Part shown: one piece after another, positions 44,437 to 51,716 of the stretch | How the letters are laid out: each line of letters opens with the position of its first letter | Position numbering within the stretch: position 1 is the first letter of the stretch | Origin: Tessaracoccus lapidicaptus | GTDB lineage: Bacteria; Actinomycetota; Actinomycetes; Propionibacteriales; Propionibacteriaceae | NCBI RefSeq assembly: GCF_001693815.1 | Contig: NZ_MBQD01000022.1 | Location: 238,780 to 302,779 of the forward strand | Length of the DNA: 64,000 nucleotides | Direction of reading: 5' to 3' | Translations under genes and position numbers: made by a program | Notes under the pieces: model-generated | Databases searched by the model: none | What the model saw: only the letters and a program-made list of their open reading frames with translations | Told to the model about the DNA's origin: nothing

Positions 44437-45452
44437 CCACGGAGCACCCCATGACGATCGCGACCCACGCGGCGGACGCCGCCACGGACCCCGTACGTGA
44501 CCGGGCCCGTGGCGGCGCACCCGCCGGGGCGGGTGGCTCGACCCCCGCCCCCCGGCGCAGGCGTGCCCTGCAGCGGCGCGAGGACGCCGCCGGCTATCTG
44601 TTCCTCACCCCTTGGCTGATCGGGTTCTTCCTCCTGACCGCCGGGCCCATGCTCTTCTCGCTGTATCTGGCCTTCACGAACTACAGCATCTTCGGCAAGA
44701 CCGAGTTCATCGGCCTCGACAACTTCGCCCGCATGATGGACGACGAGGTGTGGTGGGGCTCGGTCCGGATCACGCTGTTGTGCGTCCTCGTCGGGACCCC
44801 CATCAAGCTGCTGGCCGCCCTGGCCGTGGCCATGCTGCTCAACTACCGCTCGAAGGGCACCGGGTTCTTCCGGTCGGCGTTCTACGCGCCGTCGCTCATC
44901 GGCGCTTCGGTCAGCATCGCCATCGTGTGGCGCGCCATGTTCTCGACGGGTGGCCCCGTCGACAGCTCGCTGCGCATCTTCGGCATCGACATCGGCGGCT
45001 GGGTCGGGATCCCGGCCCTCATCCTGCCCATGATGATCCTGCTGGCCGTCTGGCAGTTCGGCGCCCCCATGGTCATCTTCCTGGCGGGCCTCAAGCAGGT
45101 CCCGGCCGAGCTGTACGAGGCCGCCTCCGTCGACGGCGCCGGCCCGCTGGGCAAGTTCCGCAACGTGACGCTGCCCATGCTGTCGCCGGTGATCTTCTTC
45201 AACCTGCTGCTGGAGATGATCCACGCGTTCCAGGTCTTCGCCTCCGCTTACATCATTGGCTCGGGCACCGGGGGACCGGCGGGCGCGACCAACTTCTACA
45301 CCGTCTACCTCTACACGCGAGCCTTCACCAACACCCAGATGGGCTACGCGTCGGCGATGGCCTGGGTGCTGCTGATCGCCGTCGGCATCATCGCGGTGAT
45401 CATGTTCCGCACCTCGAACTCGTGGGTGCACTACTCGGGAGACAAGCGATGA
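44433..45452 (+). CDS. Sugar ABC transporter permease (MalF type)
   Basis: Membrane permease of 339 residues with about six transmembrane segments. It has the ATPase-contact loop EAASVDGAGPLGKFRNVTLP, standard for carbohydrate uptake (CUT1) importers. An Ala/Gly/Arg-rich N-terminal tail of about 45 residues precedes the first helix. The GTG at 44433 overlaps the stop of the truncated binding protein (GTGA). It has lost its original promoter if the upstream deletion is real. Confidence 0.9.
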   Translation: MTTEHPMTIATHAADAATDPVRDRARGGAPAGAGGSTPAPRRRRALQRREDAAGYLFLTPWLIGFFLLTAGPMLFSLYLAFTNYSIFGKTEFIGLDNFARMMDDEVWWGSVRITLLCVLVGTPIKLLAALAVAMLLNYRSKGTGFFRSAFYAPSLIGASVSIAIVWRAMFSTGGPVDSSLRIFGIDIGGWVGIPALILPMMILLAVWQFGAPMVIFLAGLKQVPAELYEAASVDGAGPLGKFRNVTLPMLSPVIFFNLLLEMIHAFQVFASAYIIGSGTGGPAGATNFYTVYLYTRAFTNTQMGYASAMAWVLLIAVGIIAVIMFRTSNSWVHYSGDKR

Positions 45453-46342
45453 GCGCCACCACCGTCGACCGCGACCGGACCGCCACCCGCACCGGCAGCC
45501 TCCGCCGCCGGCGCACGTGGACCACGGTCGCCTGGGTCGTCGCCATGGTGGCCCTCACCGCGGTCATCCTCTACCCGCTCGCGTGGATGGTGTCGGCGTC
45601 GTTCAAGCCCACCGCCGAGTTTGGCGCCAACCAGGCGTTCCTGCCCGAGAACCCGACGATCGGCAACTACTTCAAGGTGCTGGAGGGCGTGGGAGGCGTG
45701 CCGCTGTGGCGGTTCTTCCTCAACTCGTTCATCCTGGCGTCACTGTCGGTGGTGGGGATCGTCATCTCGGCCTCGCTGGCCGCCTACGCGTTCGCGCGCA
45801 TCCGCTTCCGGGGCAACGGGGCCTGGTTCGCCGTCATGATCGGCACGCTCCTGCTGCCGTTCCACGTCCTGATCATCCCCCAGTACATGCTGTTCCGCCG
45901 GCTCGATCTGGTCGACACGTTCGTCCCGCTGCTGCTGGGTAAGTTCCTGGCCGTGGAGGCGTTCTTCGTCTTCCTCATCGTCCAGTTCATCCGCGGCCTG
46001 CCGCGCGACATGGACGAGGCCGCCCGGATCGACGGCTGCGGCCACTGGCGGATCTTCTGGCTGATCATCCTGCCGTTGATCAAGCCCGCGCTCGTGTCGG
46101 CGTCGATCTTCGCGTTCATCTGGAGCTGGAACGACTTCCTCGGACCGCTGCTCTACCTGAACTCGCCCGACAACTACCCGCTGCCGCTCGCGCTGCGCGT
46201 CTTCAACGACCAGACCAGCTCGTCGGACTACGGCGCCACGGTCGCGGTGTCGGTGCTGGCGCTGCTGCCGATCCTCCTGTTCTTCATCATCTTCCAGCGC
46301 TTCCTCGTCGAGGGGGTCTCGACCCAGGGGCTGAAGGGATGA
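45449..46342 (+). CDS. Sugar ABC transporter permease (MalG type)
   Basis: Partner permease of 297 residues with six membrane segments and the loop EAARIDGCGHWRIFWLIILP. It begins at the ATG overlapping the previous stop (ATGA); the open frame upstream is antisense-like shadow. With the MalF-type gene it would form the channel of a CUT1 importer. No ATPase is encoded nearby, which is usual, as such importers can share an MsiK-type ATPase. Confidence 0.9.
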   Translation: MSATTVDRDRTATRTGSLRRRRTWTTVAWVVAMVALTAVILYPLAWMVSASFKPTAEFGANQAFLPENPTIGNYFKVLEGVGGVPLWRFFLNSFILASLSVVGIVISASLAAYAFARIRFRGNGAWFAVMIGTLLLPFHVLIIPQYMLFRRLDLVDTFVPLLLGKFLAVEAFFVFLIVQFIRGLPRDMDEAARIDGCGHWRIFWLIILPLIKPALVSASIFAFIWSWNDFLGPLLYLNSPDNYPLPLALRVFNDQTSSSDYGATVAVSVLALLPILLFFIIFQRFLVEGVSTQGLKG

Positions 46343-46962
46343 GTCGGAGGTCGCGGTTCGCGCTCGCCGAGCCAGCGGACGGGAGCGTGCTGCGCTGGCC
46401 CGGGGCCGCGTCGAAGTTCGCGCTGCTGGGCGAGGTGCTGTGGGTCGGCATCCTCGTGGCCGTCGCGAGCCTGCCGGTGGTGACCTGGCCCGCCGCGTTC
46501 GCGGCCGGCGCGTCCCATCTGCGCAGGTTCCTGCGCGGTGAGAGCGCCACGGTGGGACAGTTCGTCGACGACGTGCGCCGGGCAGTGCCCGGGGGCGTCG
46601 TCGTCGGGGCGGCGTCGCTGCTGGTGGCGCTCCTGATCGTGTTGGACCTCGCCATCGCGCGCGACGGCGGGCTCCCCGGGGCGACGGCGGTGGCGGCCGT
46701 CCTGAGCGTCGCGGCGGCGGCTGCCGCCGTCCTGGTGGTGACCGCGGCCGTGTCGTGGCGGCCTGGGCGGACGTGGTGGGCCGTGGTGGCCTCGTCCCCC
46801 GGGCGCCTCGCCCGCGATCCGTTCGCGGCGGTGATGACCGCGGTGGCGCTGGGGCTCGCCGCGGTCATCACCTGGCAGTACGCGCTACTGGTCGTACCCG
46901 CGGCCGGGATGCTGGTGTTCGCGATGGTTGCGGTACAGGAGAGTCGCGGCGTTCCGGCGTGA
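46339..46962 (+). CDS. DUF624/YesL-like membrane protein
   Basis: A 207-residue membrane protein with five or so hydrophobic segments (for example WVGILVAVASLPVVTWPAAF). It is encoded in an ATGA overlap with a CUT1 permease. DUF624 (YesL) proteins are commonly linked to such sugar ABC operons, and their function is not settled. A long inverted repeat follows its stop. Confidence 0.7.
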   Translation: MSRRSRFALAEPADGSVLRWPGAASKFALLGEVLWVGILVAVASLPVVTWPAAFAAGASHLRRFLRGESATVGQFVDDVRRAVPGGVVVGAASLLVALLIVLDLAIARDGGLPGATAVAAVLSVAAAAAAVLVVTAAVSWRPGRTWWAVVASSPGRLARDPFAAVMTAVALGLAAVITWQYALLVVPAAGMLVFAMVAVQESRGVPA

Positions 46963-47035
46963 CACAACTCACAGCAGCGGGCTGAAAGACGGCTGACGAC
47001 GGCGAAATCGGCAACTGCTGTGAGTTACGTCACGC
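46957..47035. repeat. 79-bp element with 21-bp inverted repeat between convergent genes
   Basis: 46957-46977 (GCGTGACACAACTCACAGCAG) pairs with 47015-47035 at 19 of 21 positions; the inner 12 bp (AACTCACAGCAG) are perfect. The spacer is 37 bp. The left arm includes the stop codon of the DUF624-like gene. It may terminate both converging transcripts. No T-run is seen. Confidence 0.75.
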
Positions 47036-47044
47036 CACCCGGGT

Positions 47045-48970
47045 TCACGGCAGGTGCGGGACCTCGCCGCGCAGGCCGGTCGACGTGACGATCGTGTCCG
47101 GCTGGCCGCCGCTGTGCGTGATCGAGCGGTCGTCGTCGTGCACCGTCAGCTGGGTCCGGTGGTGGCGCAGCGCCTTGGCCACCCGCGGGCGGTACCCCTC
47201 CAAGTCGAACCAGCGCGCCGCGAGCTCACGGTTGGTGGTCAACGCGGCGAACGGGATCCCCACCTCCTCCGCCGCGGCGCGGCTCAGATGGTGGGCGCGC
47301 ACGTGGTCCGGGTGGCCGTAGCCCCCGTCGTCGTCGTAGCTGACGACCAGATCCGTGTGCATCTTCCGGAGGAACGCAGCGATGTCCGCGGTCGCCTCCG
47401 CCTCGTCGGCGGACGTCAGGGACCGTTCATCGGCCTGCTCGCCCGGCCCCGCGACACCGTCGGCGATCCACCGCATGCCGGAGTCGAGGTAGCGGCGCGG
47501 CTCGTCCGCGGCGCGGGCCGGCGGCATGCCGAGATAGGCGTGGGCGTGGACGCCCAGGGAGTCGAGGGCGCCCGCGAGCTCGGCCTCGCGGCGCTGCTCC
47601 AGCGCCGGGGTCCCCGCGAGATGTGACAACGGCCCGGGGACGACGGCGCCCATCTCGCCGCGCGTGCACGTCAGCACCGACACCTTCAGGCCCTCGTCCA
47701 CGAGGTGCGCGATGAGGGCGCCCGAGGCGAGCGTCTCGTCGTCGGGGTGGGCGTGGATGAAGGTGACGTGCTTGACCGCCCCGTTGGCGATGGCGCGTCG
47801 GTAGGCCTGAAGCGTGCGGTCCGCCACGTGCGCCCACGTCATCGTCTCGGCGCGCTCCCTGGCCGTCACGGCCATGCGCGCGCGCCGCTCCGGGTCGCGG
47901 AGGAGACGCAGCAGAGCCTCGGCCCAATCCCGAGGATCGTGCGTGGGGACGAGATCGCCGGTGTGGCCGTTGCAGATCGCCTCGGTGAGCCCGCCTGCGG
48001 CGGCCGCCAGGGTCGGGACGCCCGAGGACGACGCCTCCAGCGCGACCAGCCCGAAAGTCTCGGAGTGCGACGGCACCAGCATGATGCTCGCGTGCCTCAT
48101 GATGCGCGCGAAGGACTCGCGGTCCTGGCCGGGGAGGAACGTGACGACGGAGGTCAGGTCGAGGTCTGCGACGAGGCGGTGTAGTTCCGCCTCGTAGTCC
48201 GCGAAGTCCGCGGACGCCTGGCCGACCACCACGAGGTGCGGCCGTTCCGCCTCCGGAAGGAGCGCGAGGGCGCGGATGGCGACATCGGGCGCCTTGAGCG
48301 GCTGGAGCCGGGCCGCGAAGAGGAGGTAGCCGGGCGCGACGCGCGGGTCCGGCGTCCAGACCTCGCCGTCGGCCGGGTGGAACAGCTCGGTGTCGACGCC
48401 GGGCCGGACGATCATCACCTGCTCAGGGTCGGCCTGGCAGCGGCCGATGACGACCGCGGCTTCGTGCCGGCTGACGGCGAGGATCAGATCGGACTGCGTG
48501 GCGCAGTAGATCTCGCCGTCGAGGCGCGCGGGGGATTCCGCCGGCTCGCCGTCGCGGAGCGAGGAGTTGGGGTGGGCGGCCACCGAGTGGAAGGTCATGA
48601 GGTGCGGGATGCCCGCCTCGCGGGCGAGCGGGATGGCCGCGACGCCGGACATCCAGTGGTGGGAGTGCACGAGGTCGAAGCGGTCGAGGGATCCTAGGTT
48701 GGCGCGGAACTCGTCGATGTGCTGGTCGATTTGGCTCTTCGGCAGGGGCCGGGGCGGTCCGGCGTCGACGTGGTGGAGCACGATCCCGTCCTCCAGCACG
48801 TGCGTGGCCGGCTGGCCCGGCGACGAGCGGCGCGTGAAGAACTCCACGTCGATCCCCGCCTGCCGCAGCGCGATGGCCAGGGCCCGGATCAGCACGTTCA
48901 TCCCGCCGGCATCGGCCGTACCGGCACGCTCGGCGGGGGAGGTGTGGAGCGAGATGAAGGCGACACGCAT
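47045..48970 (-). CDS. MshA-MshB-like fusion protein (mycothiol synthesis)
   Basis: A single 641-residue protein with two enzyme parts. Residues 1 to about 395 form a GT4 glycosyltransferase like MshA. The start ISLHTSP, DAGGMNVLI (22-28), RLQPLKAPDV and SETFGLVALE (304-312, EX7E) all fit MshA, which joins GlcNAc to inositol 3-phosphate. Residues 399-641 are a LmbE/PIG-L deacetylase like MshB. Its metal motif is AHPDDE at 407-412, followed by TCTRGEMG, RYLDSGM and GGYGHPDHVRAHH. The two act one after the other, with a phosphatase between, in mycothiol synthesis and are normally separate genes. The frame is continuous and the ATG at 48970 is the family start. Confidence 0.85.
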   Translation of the reverse strand: MRVAFISLHTSPAERAGTADAGGMNVLIRALAIALRQAGIDVEFFTRRSSPGQPATHVLEDGIVLHHVDAGPPRPLPKSQIDQHIDEFRANLGSLDRFDLVHSHHWMSGVAAIPLAREAGIPHLMTFHSVAAHPNSSLRDGEPAESPARLDGEIYCATQSDLILAVSRHEAAVVIGRCQADPEQVMIVRPGVDTELFHPADGEVWTPDPRVAPGYLLFAARLQPLKAPDVAIRALALLPEAERPHLVVVGQASADFADYEAELHRLVADLDLTSVVTFLPGQDRESFARIMRHASIMLVPSHSETFGLVALEASSSGVPTLAAAAGGLTEAICNGHTGDLVPTHDPRDWAEALLRLLRDPERRARMAVTARERAETMTWAHVADRTLQAYRRAIANGAVKHVTFIHAHPDDETLASGALIAHLVDEGLKVSVLTCTRGEMGAVVPGPLSHLAGTPALEQRREAELAGALDSLGVHAHAYLGMPPARAADEPRRYLDSGMRWIADGVAGPGEQADERSLTSADEAEATADIAAFLRKMHTDLVVSYDDDGGYGHPDHVRAHHLSRAAAEEVGIPFAALTTNRELAARWFDLEGYRPRVAKALRHHRTQLTVHDDDRSITHSGGQPDTIVTSTGLRGEVPHLP

Positions 48971-48991
48971 GGGGCGGAGGTTACACCCCGG

Positions 48992-49735
48992 TCATCGCCG
49001 GGCGAGGGCGTCGCGGACCTCGTGGACCAGGGCCCGGGCGTGCCGTTCGGCTGCCGCGCGGTCGCCGTCCGCCACGGACCTCGCGAGCAGCAGGTGCAGG
49101 TCGAGGGCGTCGGCCTCGGGCGGGCTGGGCTGCAGGCCGAGGCGGATGCGGCCGTCGAGCACCTCGGCGACGGCGCCGGTCAGCGCGGCGAACATCTCGT
49201 TGTGGGAGGCGGCCAGCAGAGCGGTGTGGTACTCGATGTCGATGCGCGCCAGGGCGGCCCCGTCGATCGTCGTGGCGGCGTCGCGCAGGTCGTGGGCCAG
49301 GTGCACGAGCCGCTCGCGCTCCGCCGGGGTCGCGCGCTCGGCGGCCAACCGGGCCGCCGCCGGCTCGACGGCCTCCCTGAGCTCGGTGAGGGACCGGAGC
49401 TGCTCGTCGCGGTGCGGCGAGTCGAGGCGCCAGCGGATGAGGCGGGGGTTGAAGCGGTCCCACGCGTCGGGGGGCAGGACCGTGATGCCGATCCGCGGCC
49501 GCGCCGCCACGAGCGACATCTCTTCGAGGAGTCGCATCGCCTCGCGGGCGACGGTGCGCGAGACCGCGAATCGATCGATGAGGCCCTGCAGCGTGAACCC
49601 GTCCCCCGGTCGCAGCACGCCGGCGACGATGTCGGCGCCGAGCCGGTCGGCGACGACGTCGGCCATGGACGCGCGGGGAACGCCGGGCGCATGGCAACCG
49701 GGGGGCGGCGGTTGCCGTCGTGGACTGGGCCGCAT
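48992..49735 (-). CDS. gntR: FadR-type GntR regulator, probably of gluconate use
   Basis: Regulator of 247 residues. The N-terminal winged helix is about residues 25-90 (VADRLGADIVAGVLRPGDGF, RFAVSRTVAREAMRLLEEM). The C-terminal FCD metal/effector domain includes ELREAVEPAAARLAAERA. It is divergent from gluconokinase, with a FadR-type operator between them, so it probably represses gntK and itself. The start at 49735 gives a long basic leader; the Met at codon 24 is another possible start. It lies 21 bp before the mshA-mshB fusion gene, on the same strand. Confidence 0.82.
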   Translation of the reverse strand: MRPSPRRQPPPPGCHAPGVPRASMADVVADRLGADIVAGVLRPGDGFTLQGLIDRFAVSRTVAREAMRLLEEMSLVAARPRIGITVLPPDAWDRFNPRLIRWRLDSPHRDEQLRSLTELREAVEPAAARLAAERATPAERERLVHLAHDLRDAATTIDGAALARIDIEYHTALLAASHNEMFAALTGAVAEVLDGRIRLGLQPSPPEADALDLHLLLARSVADGDRAAAERHARALVHEVRDALARR

Positions 49736-49742
49736 GCGCCAA

Positions 49743-49753
49743 TAGTATTACCA
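49743..49753. promoter_or_regulatory. FadR/GntR-type operator
   Basis: TAGTATTACCA fits the FadR-subfamily consensus TNGTNNNACNA on both strands. It lies 8 bp before the regulator start and about 76 bp before gntK, so it fits control of both. Confidence 0.6.
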
Positions 49754-49828
49754 TTGCGCCATGCAGGATCTCACTCTCCGCAGGGTCGCGGCCCGACGCG
49801 AGGCACTGGGCGTCGGGGTAGACGCGCG

Positions 49829-50371
49829 ATGACCTCTCCCACGACAGGGCCGGTGCACCTCGTCGTCATGGGCGTGGCGGGCACGGGCAAGTCCACCATC
49901 GGACGAGGACTCGCCGAGGTGTTCGCCCTGCCCTTCGCCGAGGGCGACGACTTCCACAGCGACGCCAACCGGCAGAAGATGGCGTCGGGCGAGCCGCTCA
50001 CCGACGAGGACCGCTGGCCGTGGCTGCAGTCGCTGCAGGACTGGATGACGGAGCAGGCCGCGCAGGGGCGATCCACCGTCGTCGCCTGTTCCGCGCTGAG
50101 GCAGGCGTACCGCGACGTGTTGCGCAAGGCCGAGGGGGAGACCTTCTTCGTGCACCTCGTGCTGCCGGAAGAGGTGAACCTCGAGCGGCTCACGCTGCGG
50201 CAGAACCACTTCATGACCGACCGGATGCTGGGGTCCCAGCTCGCGACCCACGAGGTCCTGGCCGAGACCGAGCACGGGATCGAGGCGCTCAACGTCGGAG
50301 ACCCGCGGCACGTGATCGCCGAGATCTCCTGGCTTCTTGAGGGGCGCTTCGGGGCGCGTCTGCACGGCTAG
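49829..50371 (+). CDS. gntK: Gluconokinase GntK
   Basis: Phosphorylates D-gluconate to 6-phosphogluconate using ATP. The 180 residues show the P-loop GVAGTGKSTIG, GDDFHSDANRQKMASGEPLTDEDRWPWL (substrate region, family signature), VVACSALRQAYRDVLR and the lid HFMTDRMLGSQLATHE. The length is normal for the small gluconokinase family. The ATG at 49829 has no strong ribosome site. A terminator follows. Confidence 0.93.
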   Translation: MTSPTTGPVHLVVMGVAGTGKSTIGRGLAEVFALPFAEGDDFHSDANRQKMASGEPLTDEDRWPWLQSLQDWMTEQAAQGRSTVVACSALRQAYRDVLRKAEGETFFVHLVLPEEVNLERLTLRQNHFMTDRMLGSQLATHEVLAETEHGIEALNVGDPRHVIAEISWLLEGRFGARLHG

Positions 50372-50403
50372 GGCGCCGTCGGCCGGCAGCACGAAAGCAC
50401 AAC

Positions 50404-50447
50404 GAACTCGACCCCCGAGGCCCGCTACGGGCCCGGGGGTCGAGTTC
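50404..50447. terminator. Bidirectional terminator
   Basis: GAACTCGACCCCCG and its complement form the outer stem. A GGCCCG/CGGGCC inner stem has one bulged base and a CTA loop. It lies between convergent gntK and xylanase genes. Confidence 0.88.
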
Positions 50448-50465
50448 ATCGGCGTGTCGTGCAGG

Positions 50466-51716
50466 TCAGGGGGTCGGAAGCTCCCCGGCCGCGATCGAGA
50501 AGGCCGTGACGCGGCCGTCGACGACGAGCTCGTAGTCGCCCGCGAAGCCCTCGACGACGACGTCGCCGTTGTCGTCCGCGACCACCTGAGTCTCCGGAAC
50601 CCACCACTCGCCCTTGATCAGCCCGTGCAGGGCGTCGAACGATGGCTTGGGGGAGCCGTCGGCGCGCAGGAACCCGATGGGTGCGCCCAGCCAGGCGCCG
50701 GCGTCGGTGATGCCCCAGTAGGTCACCGATTCGACGGCGGGGTGGGCCACCAGGGTCCGGTAGTGCCGCGACACCTCGTCCGCCTGCCGCGCCTCCCCCT
50801 CGGGGGTCGAGGGCCACGACGGGATCTGGTAGTCGTTGAGGTCCACGATCTCGGGCGGCATGATGTGCCCGGACACGAGGCTGGTCTCCGACATCTGGAT
50901 CGGCAGCCCGAAGCGGGCGAACCGCTCCAGCACCTCGAGCGTGCGCTCCTCGCCCCAGTAGCCCTGGTGCATGTGGCTCTGCAGGCCGATGGAGTCGATC
51001 CGGATCCCGGCGGACAGGCACTCCTCGATGAGCCGCTCGTACTTGACCGACATGTTGAAGTCGTTGAGCACCAGCTTGAGGGTGGGGTCGGCCTCACGGG
51101 CGGTGTCGAACGCGAGCCGCACGATCCCCACCCGTCCCAGTTCGCGGGCCAGGGGCGTCACGGCGTTCTCCTCGGCGGTGAACTCCGGCATGATGACGAC
51201 CTCGTTGATGGCGTCCCAGAGACCGATCAGCCCGGCGAAGTCGCGCACCTCCCGCCGGATCCGCGCCTCGATGAGGCGGCGCACCTCGGCGGTGGAGCGC
51301 CCGAGCAGCCACTGCGGCGCGAGCGTGTGCCACACCAGCGGGTGTCCCTTGACGGTGACGCCGCGCTCCACGAACCAGCGGGCGGCGGCCTGGAGCCGCG
51401 CCGTGTCCGGTTCGCCCTCCACGGGCTCGAAGGTGCGCCAGTAGAAGGGGAGCGTCGCGGTGTTGAACACCTCCAGCCACCGCTCGGCGACCGTCTCCGC
51501 CAGGGCGGCGGGTGCCTGCCCGAAGCCCGTCTCGATCGAGTGGTCCTCGCGGTTGGCCAGCCCGATGAGGTCGAAGCCGATGTTGCCGAACCCGAAGGCG
51601 TGCCGGGTCTGCCGCACCGTGACCTGCGCGCCGGCACGACCGACGCCCACCACCGCGCTGCCCATCCGGGCGCCGTAGCGGCCCGGGTCGGCCGCGGCCG
51701 TCACCCGCGCGCTCAT
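50466..51716 (-). CDS. Endo-1,4-beta-xylanase, GH10, no signal peptide
   Basis: Glycoside hydrolase of 416 residues. GHPLVWHTLAPQWLL, the acid/base Glu172 in WDAINE and the nucleophile Glu277 in IQMSETSL define GH10. No signal peptide or carbohydrate-binding module is seen, so it should act inside the cell on imported xylo-oligosaccharides. It overlaps the GH3 gene by 4 bp (ATGA) and is the last gene of the importer operon. Confidence 0.92.
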   Translation of the reverse strand: MSARVTAAADPGRYGARMGSAVVGVGRAGAQVTVRQTRHAFGFGNIGFDLIGLANREDHSIETGFGQAPAALAETVAERWLEVFNTATLPFYWRTFEPVEGEPDTARLQAAARWFVERGVTVKGHPLVWHTLAPQWLLGRSTAEVRRLIEARIRREVRDFAGLIGLWDAINEVVIMPEFTAEENAVTPLARELGRVGIVRLAFDTAREADPTLKLVLNDFNMSVKYERLIEECLSAGIRIDSIGLQSHMHQGYWGEERTLEVLERFARFGLPIQMSETSLVSGHIMPPEIVDLNDYQIPSWPSTPEGEARQADEVSRHYRTLVAHPAVESVTYWGITDAGAWLGAPIGFLRADGSPKPSFDALHGLIKGEWWVPETQVVADDNGDVVVEGFAGDYELVVDGRVTAFSIAAGELPTP

